From contig NZ_CP014545.1 in assembly GCF_001586275.1 (NCBI RefSeq), positions 2,754,501 through 2,818,500 on the forward strand: a stretch of 64,000 bases of DNA, read 5' to 3'. The first letter of the stretch is position 1. Every line of letters begins with the position of its first letter. A program made the translations under genes and the position numbers. The notes under the pieces are model-generated. The model saw nothing but the letters and a program-made list of their open reading frames with translations. It was not told the origin of the DNA and made no database searches. Below, one piece after another: positions 18,831-27,168 of this stretch. The stretch is from Sphingorhabdus sp. M41 (GTDB lineage Bacteria; Pseudomonadota; Alphaproteobacteria; Sphingomonadales; Sphingomonadaceae).

Positions 18831-19525
18831 GCAACAGCAGCTCCAAAAATCCATCCAATAGCGGCGGTGGCAGCCATGGCAGCAGCCCCCCAGAAAGTCA
18901 CGCGAACGACAGGCCGCAAAACCGGCGCGCCGCCGAGCATCGCCCCGGTCGCTCCCAGCACGGCGAGCAATAATAGCGCCGCACCCGAAACCACCCAGAT
19001 CAGCAACTCACCACTCAACAGCGCCGCAAGAATCACGGGCAATATCGCCCCGGCCGCAAAGGCCAGCGCAGAAGCAGCAGCCGCCTGCAGCGGCTTGGCG
19101 GAAAAATGGGCGGTCAGCCCAAGCTCGTCGCGCAAATGCGTGCCCAGCGCGTCATGCGCCGTCATCTGGTCGGCTACCTGTTCTGCAAGGTCTGCCGTCA
19201 AGCCGCGGTTCTTGTAGATCGATATCAGCTCGAGACGCTCGGCCTTGGGCTGGTTTTCCAGCTCCCAGGCTTCCTTGGCGCGCTCCGCCTTTTCGCTATC
19301 CGCCTGCGAACTGACCGACACATATTCGCCCGCAGCCATAGACATCGCCCCGGCCACCAGCCCGGCGAAAGCGGTGAGCATTATGGTTTCCTGGGATGTG
19401 GCAGCTGCCGCCACCCCGACCACCAGACTGGCAGTCGAGACAATACCGTCATTGGCTCCCAATACCGCCGCGCGCAACCAGCCAACCCGGTCAAGCCGAT
19501 GGGGTTCATTATGCAATCTTGACAA
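18827..19525 (-). CDS. VIT1/CCC1-family metal transporter
   Basis: The 232-residue inner-membrane protein resembles the vacuolar iron/manganese transporter family. It opens with NEPHRLDRVGWLRAAVLGANDGIVSTASLVVG, which holds the conserved GANDGIVS metal-pathway motif. Five hydrophobic segments are visible, with a charged cytoplasmic stretch (about 75-140, EKAERAKEAWELENQPKAER) between helices 2 and 3, the metal-binding region of the family. It likely exports Fe2+ or Mn2+. It forms an operon with the SMP-30-like gene (9 bases upstream) and the HAD gene (ATGA overlap). Confidence 0.9.
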   Translation of the reverse strand: MSRLHNEPHRLDRVGWLRAAVLGANDGIVSTASLVVGVAAAATSQETIMLTAFAGLVAGAMSMAAGEYVSVSSQADSEKAERAKEAWELENQPKAERLELISIYKNRGLTADLAEQVADQMTAHDALGTHLRDELGLTAHFSAKPLQAAAASALAFAAGAILPVILAALLSGELLIWVVSGAALLLLAVLGATGAMLGGAPVLRPVVRVTFWGAAAMAATAAIGWIFGAAVA

Positions 19526-19534
19526 TGGCCGATC

Positions 19535-20455
19535 CTATTTGTTGAGATATTCCAGTTTCAGTCCCGGCCGTTTCCAGCGGGTCTTGACCAGTTTCCCGGT
19601 CGCTGACAGGCATATCCACGCATCCATCATATCATCGCCGCCAAAGCAGATATTGGTGGTAAAGATATCCGGCGTCGGAACAAATTCGACCAGCTCGCCC
19701 TCGGGTGAAACCACGCTGATGCCGCTTTCACCGATGGTGGCGACGCAGATATTGCCGCATTCCTCCATCGCCAGACTGTCGAAAAATTTATAGCCGGAGG
19801 GCCGATAAAGCGGGATGCCCGGGCCACCGGGACCGGCATCGGGCGCGACCTTGCCGGGCGCAGTGATATTGAACTTCATCAACCGGCAGGTGAAGGTCTC
19901 GGCGGCGTAGAGCGTCTTGCCATCCGGGGAAATGCCGACGCCATTGGGATTGTTCGACGGGAAAATCACTTCTTCGAGATGGCTGCCGTCAGCCTTGGCA
20001 TAGAAGATGCCGACAATGTCATGACAGCGTTTTTCATAGTCGGTCTTGCCATGATCGGTGAACCAGAAGCCTCCATGGGCATCGAACTGGATGTCATTAG
20101 GGCCGCGCAATATGCAGCCGAAATCGCCGTCATTATAGAGCGTCTCGACTTCACCGGTCTCGGGATCGACCCGCTGGATGCTGCCACCGACATAGTCCTT
20201 GGCGATACCGGCGGGGGTCAGAAAACCATTTTCATCATGATATTCAAAGCCACCGTTGTTGCAGACATAGATTTTGCCATCCGGGCCCATTGCGGCACCA
20301 TTGGGACCACCACCGGTTTTCGCGACCAGCTGCTTGGTACCATCGGGCAGGACGCGGGTGAGCTGCTGCGCCTCGATCTCGACCAATATGACGCTACCAT
20401 CCGGCATTGCTATCGGGCCTTCGGGAAAGCGCAGCCCTTCGGTGACTATCTCCAT
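19535..20455 (-). CDS. SMP-30/gluconolactonase-like beta-propeller protein
   Basis: The 306-residue protein has the SMP-30/gluconolaconase/LRE propeller pattern. The metal-ligand positions are visible: Glu in LRFPEGPI, Asn in GPNDIQFD and Asp in FFDSLAMEECGNICVAT. The repeats GPDGKIYVCNNGG and SPDGKTLYAAE are blade signatures. Such enzymes are Ca/Zn-dependent lactonases of sugar acids or other lactones. It is the first gene of a three-gene operon and is divergent from the aldehyde dehydrogenase gene across about 86 bases, which suggests shared control of a small catabolic unit. Confidence 0.88.
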   Translation of the reverse strand: MEIVTEGLRFPEGPIAMPDGSVILVEIEAQQLTRVLPDGTKQLVAKTGGGPNGAAMGPDGKIYVCNNGGFEYHDENGFLTPAGIAKDYVGGSIQRVDPETGEVETLYNDGDFGCILRGPNDIQFDAHGGFWFTDHGKTDYEKRCHDIVGIFYAKADGSHLEEVIFPSNNPNGVGISPDGKTLYAAETFTCRLMKFNITAPGKVAPDAGPGGPGIPLYRPSGYKFFDSLAMEECGNICVATIGESGISVVSPEGELVEFVPTPDIFTTNICFGGDDMMDAWICLSATGKLVKTRWKRPGLKLEYLNK

Positions 20456-20541
20456 GAATAACTCCTCTCATTATTTGTCACAGTCATTGCGGGATTTCCG
20501 CTACAAGTCTAGTGCTTAGGCAGAAGGTTACAGGAGCAACT

Positions 20542-21975
20542 ATGTCCAACGCTTATCCCCGAAAATTGCAATTCCATATTGATGGCGAATGGATCGACGG
20601 CGAGGACCGCGCGGTCCACGAGGTCGTCAATCCGGCGACCGGCGAAGCGATTGCCGATCTGCCCAAGGCGACGACAGCCGATCTCGACCGCGCCCTGAAC
20701 GCAGCCGACCGCGCCTTCCCGGTCTGGCGCGACACACCGGTGGCCGAGCGCGCCGCAATATTGCACAGAGCCGCTGACCTGATGCGCGAGCGGGCGCCGG
20801 AAATCGGCCGCCTGATGACCTTCGAACAAGGCAAGCCGCTGGCCCAGGCGATCGGCGAAGTCACCGCTTCGGCCAGCCATTTCGATATCATGGCCGAGGA
20901 AGCCAAGCGTTGCTATGGCCGCGTCCTGGTGCGCCCGGCTGGCCAGAACAGTTTTGTCAAATATCAGCCAGTCGGACCGGTGGCGGCGTTCAGTCCATGG
21001 AATTTCCCGGTCTTCACCCCGGTGCGCAAGCTGGCCCCGGCGATTGCCGCCGGCTGCTCGATCATTCTGAAGCCCGCAGAAGAAACCCCGGCCAGCCCGA
21101 TCGAAATGATCCGCTGTCTGATCGACGCGGGCCTGCCTTCCGGCGTTGCCCAGGTCGTCTTTGGCGATCCGGCGCAAGTCTCCAGCCATCTCATTGCCTC
21201 GCCGGTGATCCGCAAGATCAGCTTCACCGGCTCGGTGCCGGTTGGCAAGCATCTGATGAAACTGGCCGCCGAAGGCATGAAGCGCACGACCATGGAACTG
21301 GGCGGCCATGCGCCGGTGCTGGTCTTTGACGATTGCGATATCGAAAAGACGCTTGATCTGGTGGTCACCGGCAAATTCCGCAACGCCGGTCAGGTCTGCG
21401 TCTCGCCGACCCGCTTCTATGTCCAGTCCGGCATTTATGACCGGTTCGAAAAAGCCTTTACCGAACGCGCGCAGAAGATCAGCGTCGGCGACGGTTTCGA
21501 CTCGGTCGACATGGGCCCGCTCGCCAATCCGCGCCGGCCGAGCGCCATGGGTGCGATGATCGACGATGCACGGACCAAGGGTGCCGACGTCAGGCTCGGC
21601 GGCGAACGGCGCGGCGACAAGGGGTTTTTCTTTGACCCCACCGTGCTGTCCCACGTCCCGCTCGATGCCAATATCATGAACGAGGAACCGTTCGGCCCGG
21701 TCGCCGTGATGCGGCCGTTCGACACGCTCGACGAAGCGATTGACCAGGCCAACCGCCTGCCGCTGGGTCTGGCGGCCTATGCCTTCACCGAGAGCTTGCG
21801 CACCGCCAATATGGTTGGTGACAAGATCGAAGCGGGCATGGTGGCGATCAACAATCTCACCGTCAGCCCCGGCGACGCACCCTTTGGCGGCGTCAAGGAA
21901 AGCGGCCACGGGTCGGAAGACGGGCCGGACGGGCTGAAAGCCTATATGGTGACCAAGGCGATCCATCAGGCTTGA
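20542..21975 (+). CDS. NAD(P)-dependent aldehyde dehydrogenase, succinate-semialdehyde type
   Basis: The 477-residue ALDH has all core motifs: PWNFPVF cofactor entry, the active-site Glu in TMELGGHAPVLV, and the catalytic Cys286 in NAGQVCVSP. KYQPVGPVAAFSPWNFP and the C-terminal GVKESGHGSEDGPDGL end resemble the NAD-dependent succinate-semialdehyde and related dehydrogenases. ATG 20542 is chosen because ACAGGAGCA lies just upstream; a longer GTG start at 20512 is less likely. It is divergent from the SMP-30 operon. The real substrate is uncertain. Confidence 0.93.
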   Translation: MSNAYPRKLQFHIDGEWIDGEDRAVHEVVNPATGEAIADLPKATTADLDRALNAADRAFPVWRDTPVAERAAILHRAADLMRERAPEIGRLMTFEQGKPLAQAIGEVTASASHFDIMAEEAKRCYGRVLVRPAGQNSFVKYQPVGPVAAFSPWNFPVFTPVRKLAPAIAAGCSIILKPAEETPASPIEMIRCLIDAGLPSGVAQVVFGDPAQVSSHLIASPVIRKISFTGSVPVGKHLMKLAAEGMKRTTMELGGHAPVLVFDDCDIEKTLDLVVTGKFRNAGQVCVSPTRFYVQSGIYDRFEKAFTERAQKISVGDGFDSVDMGPLANPRRPSAMGAMIDDARTKGADVRLGGERRGDKGFFFDPTVLSHVPLDANIMNEEPFGPVAVMRPFDTLDEAIDQANRLPLGLAAYAFTESLRTANMVGDKIEAGMVAINNLTVSPGDAPFGGVKESGHGSEDGPDGLKAYMVTKAIHQA

Positions 21976-22026
21976 ATAATATAATCTATTCGCTTCCGCG
22001 CATGCGGAACATGCTTTTCTATTTTG

Positions 22027-22100
22027 TCACGCGAAGCCGCGAAGGCGCAAAGAGGTTGGGACATGACGAAATTTCTTCGTGTCTTCGCGGCTTCGCGTGA
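22027..22100. repeat. Palindromic REP-like element with 18-base perfect arms
   Basis: tcacgcgaagccgcgaag (22027-22044) and cttcgcggcttcgcgtga (22083-22100) are exact inverse complements separated by 38 bases. The element lies right after the aldehyde dehydrogenase gene, where it could also act as a transcript stabiliser or terminator. It is of a different family from the type-1 and type-2 repeats elsewhere in the window. Confidence 0.85.
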
Positions 22101-22134
22101 TAACTATGTGATGATGTTTGAAGAGTGAGGGATA

Positions 22135-22152
22135 TCCCCGCTTTCGCGGGGA
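22135..22152. repeat. Short hairpin repeat before the ThDP enzyme gene
   Basis: tccccgctttcgcgggga forms a 6-7 base-pair GC stem. It sits 19 bases before the ATG of the ThDP enzyme and 35 bases after the 18-base palindrome. It could hinder or tune access to the ribosome-binding site (GAGGG at about 22157-22161). Confidence 0.55.
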
Positions 22153-22170
22153 GGTTGAGGGAATATCGAT

Positions 22171-23820
22171 ATGACAAAACGCACCGGAGCACAGATTCTC
22201 GTCGACCAGCTAGTCATCCAGGGCACCGACCGCATCTTCACCGTCCCCGGCGAAAGCTTTCTCTCCGTCCTCGACGCTCTGCACGACTGCGGCACGATCC
22301 AGACCGTCTCCACCCGTCAGGATGGCAGCGCCGCCTTCATGGCGGAAGCCGACGGCAAGATGACCGGCCAGCCCGGCATTGCCTTTGTCACCCGCGGCCC
22401 CGGCGCGACCAATGCCAGCATCGGCGTCCACACCGCGATGCAGGACAGCACGCCGATGATCCTGTTCATTGGCGACGTCGCCCGCGAAGACCGCGATCGC
22501 GAAGGCTTTCAGGAAGTCGATTTCACCGCGATGTTCACACCGCTCGCCAAATGGGCCGCGCGGATCGACAATGCCGCGCGCATTCCGGAATATATCGCGC
22601 GCGCCTTTGATACCGCCAGTTCCGGACGCCCCGGACCCGTTGTACTGTCCCTGCCCGAGGATATGCTGCGCGACGAGGTCGAAACGCTCAACCGGCCGAA
22701 GGTGATCGCCCCCGCCCAGCCGCTCTGTCCCGATGCGATGACCACGCTCACCGATATGCTGCGCGATGCCACCGATCCGATTGCAATCATCGGCGGTGCG
22801 GGTTGGAGCGAGAAGGCGAAGCATTATTTCGCCCAATATGCCGAGCGTATTGGCCTGCCGGTCGCGGTCGCCTTCCGCCGTCAGGATAATTTCCCCAACG
22901 AGAGCCCGGTCTACGCCGGCAATCTCGGCTATGGCCCCAACCCGAAGCTTACCCAGCGGATCAGGGACGCCGATCTGGTGCTCGCGGTCGGCGCTCGGCT
23001 CGGCGAGGCGACCACCGACGGTTACACATTGATCACCCCCGATCACCCCGACCAGATATTGGTCCACGTCCATCCCGACCCCGACGAACTCAACCATGTC
23101 TATCGCACCGACCTGCCGATATGCGCCGAGATGGGCGAATTTGCCGAACAGGTGGCGCTGTGGGACGACGACCTGCTGCCGTTCGACGCCGGCAAGGCGG
23201 CGCATCAGGACTATCTCAAATGGTCCACCCCCCAGCCGACCGAAGCGAAGCTCGACCTCGGCCTGTGCGTCGCGGCGATGCAGCAACAGCTCCCCGCCGA
23301 TGCGATCATTTGCAACGGAGCCGGCAATTTCTCCGGCTGGTGGCACCGCTACTGGAAATATGGTGCTTTCCCCAGCCAGCTCGCCCCGACATCCGGTGCC
23401 ATGGGCTATGGCGTCCCCGCATCGGTCGCCGCCGCCCTGCGCTTCCCCGACCGCGTCTCGGTGGTGATTGCCGGCGATGGCGACTTCATGATGAACGGCC
23501 AGGAACTCGCCACCGCGATCCAATATGACGCCAACCTGCTGGTGCTGGTCATCGACAATGGCAGCTTCGGCACCATCCGTCTGCATCAGGAGCGCGAATA
23601 TCCGGCAAGGCTTTCGGCGACCTCTCTCAGGAACCCCGATTTTGCCATGCTGGCCAAAGCCTATGGCGGCTGGAGCGCGACGGTCGAAAGCACCGCTGAA
23701 TTTGCCCCCGCGCTGGCAAAGGCGATACAGCGCAAAGGGTTGCGCTTGCTGCATCTGAAAACCGATGTGGAATTTCTGACTGCGGCGGGAGCGACGGTGA
23801 GCGGGTTGCGAGCGAAATAG
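22171..23820 (+). CDS. Thiamine diphosphate-dependent enzyme, acetolactate synthase-like
   Basis: The 549-residue protein has the three-domain AHAS/pyruvate-oxidase layout. The N-terminal Pyr domain contains VPGESFLSVLDAL, the middle domain contains GGAGWS, and the C-terminal PP domain has the ThDP motif from GDGDFMMNGQE to NGSFGTI (Mg-binding Asp and Asn). The position of the catalytic Glu (RHEQGAA in AHAS) reads RQDGSAA, so Asp51 replaces Glu. No small regulatory subunit gene follows, and no ilvC is nearby, so a role in branched-chain synthesis is unlikely; a decarboxylase or lyase of a 2-oxo acid is more probable. Substrate unknown. Confidence 0.9.
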   Translation: MTKRTGAQILVDQLVIQGTDRIFTVPGESFLSVLDALHDCGTIQTVSTRQDGSAAFMAEADGKMTGQPGIAFVTRGPGATNASIGVHTAMQDSTPMILFIGDVAREDRDREGFQEVDFTAMFTPLAKWAARIDNAARIPEYIARAFDTASSGRPGPVVLSLPEDMLRDEVETLNRPKVIAPAQPLCPDAMTTLTDMLRDATDPIAIIGGAGWSEKAKHYFAQYAERIGLPVAVAFRRQDNFPNESPVYAGNLGYGPNPKLTQRIRDADLVLAVGARLGEATTDGYTLITPDHPDQILVHVHPDPDELNHVYRTDLPICAEMGEFAEQVALWDDDLLPFDAGKAAHQDYLKWSTPQPTEAKLDLGLCVAAMQQQLPADAIICNGAGNFSGWWHRYWKYGAFPSQLAPTSGAMGYGVPASVAAALRFPDRVSVVIAGDGDFMMNGQELATAIQYDANLLVLVIDNGSFGTIRLHQEREYPARLSATSLRNPDFAMLAKAYGGWSATVESTAEFAPALAKAIQRKGLRLLHLKTDVEFLTAAGATVSGLRAK

Positions 23821-23826
23821 CCCCGG

Positions 23827-24387
23827 TCAGCCGCCGCAAAACTGCTGCATCACAAATATCTTGATCCCCAGCCCGATCAGGATCAGCCCGCCCAGCACCT
23901 CGGCCCATTTGCCGATGCGGGCACCGACCAGTGCCCCCAGATAGACGCCCGGCCAGGTCAGCAGCGCCGTGGTCAGCCCGATCACCGCGCAGGCCACCGC
24001 AATCGGCGCGCCAATGCTCGGCAGGGTGATCCCCGCAATCGCTGCATCGATGCTGGTGGCGATCGCCACGACCAGCAGCGGCCACAGCGACAGCTCCTTC
24101 AACGGCTCGTCCGGGTCACGGTCCAGCCCTTCCCGGATCATCCGCAGCCCCAGCCCGCCGAGCAGCACCAGCGCGATCCAGTGGGCCACCGATTCGATGG
24201 AGGCAGCAAAGGCAATCCCCAGCCCCCAGCCCAGCAGCGGCATGATCGCCTGGGCAAGGCCAAAGGCGAGGCTCATCCGCAGGGCCATCGACCGGTTGGG
24301 GCGACTGGAAGCGCCCTGCGCCATCGCCGCCGCAAAGGCATCCATCGCCAGACCCAGGGAGAGCAGAATCAGGGAGAGCATGATCAT
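23827..24387 (-). CDS. mntP: Manganese efflux pump MntP
   Basis: The 186-residue protein has six predicted membrane helices in two similar halves. The family signature Asp residues lie in helices 1 and 4: LGLAMDAFAAAMAQG and AIATSIDAAIAG. Other family patches are GWGLGIAF and GLGIKIFV at the end. MntP exports Mn2+. No yybP-ykoY manganese riboswitch is apparent, as only 48 bases separate it from the EVE gene upstream on the same strand. It may be co-transcribed with that gene. The two convergent genes here (ThDP enzyme and mntP) are 6 bases apart. Confidence 0.9.
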   Translation of the reverse strand: MIMLSLILLSLGLAMDAFAAAMAQGASSRPNRSMALRMSLAFGLAQAIMPLLGWGLGIAFAASIESVAHWIALVLLGGLGLRMIREGLDRDPDEPLKELSLWPLLVVAIATSIDAAIAGITLPSIGAPIAVACAVIGLTTALLTWPGVYLGALVGARIGKWAEVLGGLILIGLGIKIFVMQQFCGG

Positions 24388-24435
24388 GGCGATGCCTTGA
24401 AAGCATTGCCGAAAAAACTCAACCGCCCAATAGGC

Positions 24436-24846
24436 TTATTCGCCCGCCATCACCAATATCGCGGCCCATTCCCGCTCCCCCACCGGCGCCACCGAAAGTC
24501 GCGTCTGCCTGAGGATCGCCAGGTCCTTGAGCTCCGGATTCTGCTTCATCGCCTTCAGCGGCACCGGCTTGGCCAGTTTCCGCACCGGCTTCACCTTAAC
24601 CACCACCCATCGATCCGGGTCAGTCGTGACATCGGGAGAAGCCTCTTCGCTCACTTCCATGACGCCAACCACTTCCAGCCCGGTGCGCGAGTGGTAGAAA
24701 AAGACCTGATCGCCTTTCTTCATCGCTTTCATATTGTTGGACGCTTGCGCATTTTTGACGCCGTCCCAGGTGCCTTCGCCCTCGGCGACCAGGTCATCCC
24801 AGCCATATTCGTCCGGCTCCGATTTCATCAGCCAATATTGCGGCAT
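24436..24846 (-). CDS. EVE-domain protein
   Basis: The 136-residue protein starts MPQYWLMKSEPDEYGWDDL and continues GTWDGVKNAQASNNMKAMKKGDQVFFYHS, the start of EVE (PUA-like) domains, also called thymocyte nuclear protein 1-like. EVE domains are thought to read modified bases in DNA or RNA. A longer open frame to 24933 exists, but ATG 24846 has GAGAAGGAG 6 bases upstream and gives the canonical N-terminus. No restriction or modification gene is adjacent, so a housekeeping role is more likely than defence. Confidence 0.93.
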   Translation of the reverse strand: MPQYWLMKSEPDEYGWDDLVAEGEGTWDGVKNAQASNNMKAMKKGDQVFFYHSRTGLEVVGVMEVSEEASPDVTTDPDRWVVVKVKPVRKLAKPVPLKAMKQNPELKDLAILRQTRLSVAPVGEREWAAILVMAGE

Positions 24847-24894
24847 GTTTCGCTCCTTCTCTGCTCGGGTCATGCTAGCCGACAGCGCCGCAAC

Positions 24895-24924
24895 AAAAAA
24901 GGCCCCGCAATCTTGCGAGGCCTT
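24895..24924 (-). terminator. Rho-independent terminator of the first FAS1 gene
   Basis: On the minus strand the sequence aaggcctcgcaagattgcgg is followed by ggccttttttg: a GC stem with a short loop and a T run. It is located 23 bases after the stop of the FAS1 lipoprotein gene (24947). Confidence 0.85.
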
Positions 24925-24946
24925 GCTTGTCATTCGGTTTCCGAAT

Positions 24947-25516
24947 CTATTTGGGCATCAGCACAGCATCGATGATGTGAAGCGTTCCGTTGCTCGATTC
25001 CACATCGGCTTGCGTCACATTGGCCTTGTTGCCGGCGCCGTCTTCCAGAACGATCTTGTCGCCGTCCATGCTCGCCTTGATCACGCCGCCCTGCAAGGTG
25101 GTGATGCTGGCGGTGCCGCCGCCATCGGTGATCGCCTTGGCAATATCGGCAGAGGTCATGCTGCCCTCGACCAGACCGAATTTCGTGATGCCGGCCAGTT
25201 CATCCTTGTTGTCCGCATGCATCAGCTCGCTCAGCTTTTCTGCGTCCATCTTGTTGTAGACTTCGTTGATCGTCGCAAATGCGGTATAGGAACCTTCGCC
25301 GTCGAGCTCGGCGCCAACGCCGGAGAGACCGAGCAAGGTGCTCGCGGTGCTGAGGTCGGGATTGGCCTGCAGAACAGCGATCAAGTTGGTAGGCTGTTTT
25401 TCATCGGCGATCCGCGTGTCGAGGATTTCCTGTTCCTCCTTGCTCAGTTCCGAAGAACAGGCCGGTACCAATGCCAGCAGGGTAGATGCCAGAATAATCT
25501 TGGGGGCGTTAAACAT
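24947..25516 (-). CDS. FAS1 (fasciclin) domain lipoprotein, divergent copy
   Basis: The 189-residue product has a lipoprotein signal (MFNAPKIILASTLLALVPAC, lipobox VPAC). One FAS1 domain ends with the family hallmark NGTLHIIDAVLMP. It is a paralogue of the next gene: both share TDGGGTAS/TI/LTT, QG..IKAS and LED.AG.K. The H1 region is degenerate (SYTAFATINEVYNK where the other has PFTVFAPTNDAFAK), and the second copy's TYHVV motif is absent. FAS1 proteins usually mediate adhesion in envelopes. It has its own terminator. Confidence 0.88.
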   Translation of the reverse strand: MFNAPKIILASTLLALVPACSSELSKEEQEILDTRIADEKQPTNLIAVLQANPDLSTASTLLGLSGVGAELDGEGSYTAFATINEVYNKMDAEKLSELMHADNKDELAGITKFGLVEGSMTSADIAKAITDGGGTASITTLQGGVIKASMDGDKIVLEDGAGNKANVTQADVESSNGTLHIIDAVLMPK

Positions 25517-25632
25517 GAATTTCCTTTCCTGTGATCAATCCGTTCGCCGCACCTTGCGATCAAACGGTGATGAAATTCGTAGGCGCGAACTAGGCCGCCC
25601 GGCAGCAGAAAGAAACCCACAATAGTCCTAAT

Positions 25633-25666
25633 AAAAAAGGGCCCCGCCAGTTGGCGAAGCCCTTTC
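25633..25666 (-). terminator. Rho-independent terminator of the second FAS1 gene
   Basis: On the minus strand a stem from aagggcttcgcc and ggcggggccctt with a 4-base loop is followed by a T run. It is 29 bases downstream of the FAS1 stop at 25695. A second terminator between the two FAS1 genes means that they are separate transcripts despite being tandem. Confidence 0.85.
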
Positions 25667-25694
25667 CAGTTCATCCTAGTTCGGGGGATGAAAA

Positions 25695-26276
25695 CTAGCC
25701 TGGCATGACAACCGTGTCGATCGCGTGGATCACACCGTTGGAAGCCTCGACATCGGTCAATATGACGGTCGATTTTCCGCCAGCAGCATCTTCCAGAATA
25801 ACGGAATCGCCTTCCAGAGAGGCTTTAATCTGCGCGCCTTGCACGGTTGTCAGCGTCGCGGTGCCGCCACCATCGGTGATCGCTTTTACGACATCGGCCG
25901 CTTTCAGTTCACCGGCAACCACATGATAGGTCAGCAATGCCGTCAGATCAGCCTTCTTTTCCGGGGTCAGCAGAGCGCTCAAGGTAGCCGGGTCAACCTT
26001 GGCAAAAGCATCATTGGTCGGTGCGAACACGGTGAACGGACCCTCGCTGCTCAGGGTTGCCCCGAGATCAGCAGCGGTCACCGCGGTTACAAGGGTTGAG
26101 AAATCAGCATTGCCAGCAGCAACATCGACAATCGTGCCGGTCTCCGCGGTCGTCGCTGAATCCATCATGGCGTCGGCAGAACTTTCGTCAACGGCGGCCT
26201 GAGGGGCTTCGGTCGAGCAAGCTGCAAGAGCGATGACAGCAGTGGTCGTCAATATCATTTTAGGGGAAATACGCAT
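25695..26276 (-). CDS. FAS1 (fasciclin) domain lipoprotein
   Basis: The 193-residue product begins MRISPKMILTTTAVIALAAC (lipobox LAAC). A 60-residue acidic/Ala-rich linker follows (EAPQAAVDESSADAMMD), then a canonical FAS1 domain: H1 FTVFAPTNDAFAKV, LLTYHVVAGEL, and H2 NGVIHAIDTVVMP. Translation could run up to 26435, but ATG 26276 with AAAGG upstream gives the clean signal peptide. It is probably anchored in the outer membrane or periplasm and exposed for adhesion or matrix contact. Confidence 0.92.
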   Translation of the reverse strand: MRISPKMILTTTAVIALAACSTEAPQAAVDESSADAMMDSATTAETGTIVDVAAGNADFSTLVTAVTAADLGATLSSEGPFTVFAPTNDAFAKVDPATLSALLTPEKKADLTALLTYHVVAGELKAADVVKAITDGGGTATLTTVQGAQIKASLEGDSVILEDAAGGKSTVILTDVEASNGVIHAIDTVVMPG

Positions 26277-26400
26277 GATAAGCCTTTCAAAATTGCAAAT
26301 GCATCCCTGCCAGCCGCAATGACGACCGACATTCGGGTTTTTACAAGATGGGCCATATCCGGACGGGTTCAAACCTGTCCTTTGGGGCGTATCGGGGATT

Positions 26401-27168
26401 TCAGTCCTTGCCGAGGTGAACAAAGTCGCGGTCAAAGCCCTTCAGACTGGCCCCGCCATCGACATAGATGATCTGGCCGGTAACAGCATTGGCCCCCGCC
26501 AGATAGACTATGGCATCGGCAATATCTTCCGGATCAGGAAGTCGTTCGAGCGGCATCATCGCGGTGATATTGGCCAGCTGATCTGCACCATATTCTCCCG
26601 CTGTCAGAGTCAGGCCCGGAGCGACACCGTTGACACGGATCCGGTCTGCGCAGGCGACTGCCAGCGAGCGCACCGATCCGGCCAGAGCCTGTTTGGAAAG
26701 CGTGTAGCTCAGCTGGTCCTGATTGGGATTACGGATACGCTGATCGAGAACATGGATGACGCACGCCCGTTCGCTGTTTTCAGGCCGGCGATGATGGAGA
26801 GCAGTGGTCAGCAATACCGGAACAAGGCTGTTGACCCGGAAATGCGCCTGCAGATCCTTTTCGAGGATTTGGCCGACATTATCCTGTCCGAAAATCGAGG
26901 CGCTGTTGATCACCAGATCCGGCGTCCGACCGAAGTGACCGACAACCGCATCCATCAAAGCTTCTGCTGCCCCCTCATCGAGAAAATCCTGCTGAAACCC
27001 GGACCATATACAGCCCGTTTCCTGCAGCCTTGCAGTCAACTGCTCATCGGGAATGGCATCGCTATTGCCGTGCAGCGCCAGCGCATAGCCGACATCGGCC
27101 AATCGTGCGGCAATCGCGGCCCCAACCCGCTTTACGCCGCCGGTGACGAGCGCGAGCGGTCGGGTCAT
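26401..27168 (-). CDS. Short-chain dehydrogenase of pteridine-reductase (FolM/PTR1) type
   Basis: The 255-residue SDR has the cofactor loop TGGVKRVG, with the basic residues that favour NADPH as in PTR1 and FolM. The NAG motif reads VINSAS. The usual catalytic Ser is replaced by Asp in HVLDQR, and the Tyr-Lys pair is SYTLSKQAL, exactly the Asp/Tyr/Lys arrangement of PTR1-like pteridine reductases. Its start overlaps folB by 4 bases, which points to dihydromonapterin or dihydrofolate reduction. Whether the host lacks a normal folA cannot be told from this window. Confidence 0.87.
   Translation of the reverse strand: MTRPLALVTGGVKRVGAAIAARLADVGYALALHGNSDAIPDEQLTARLQETGCIWSGFQQDFLDEGAAEALMDAVVGHFGRTPDLVINSASIFGQDNVGQILEKDLQAHFRVNSLVPVLLTTALHHRRPENSERACVIHVLDQRIRNPNQDQLSYTLSKQALAGSVRSLAVACADRIRVNGVAPGLTLTAGEYGADQLANITAMMPLERLPDPEDIADAIVYLAGANAVTGQIIYVDGGASLKGFDRDFVHLGKD

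Noticed and set aside
20509-21966. 485-codon minus-strand ORF opposite the aldehyde dehydrogenase
   Set aside because: Shadow ORF of the high-GC third-position bias; His/Arg/Asp-rich composition and no motif.
22210-23754. 514-codon minus-strand ORF opposite the ThDP enzyme
   Set aside because: Same reasoning: antisense shadow with no family pattern.
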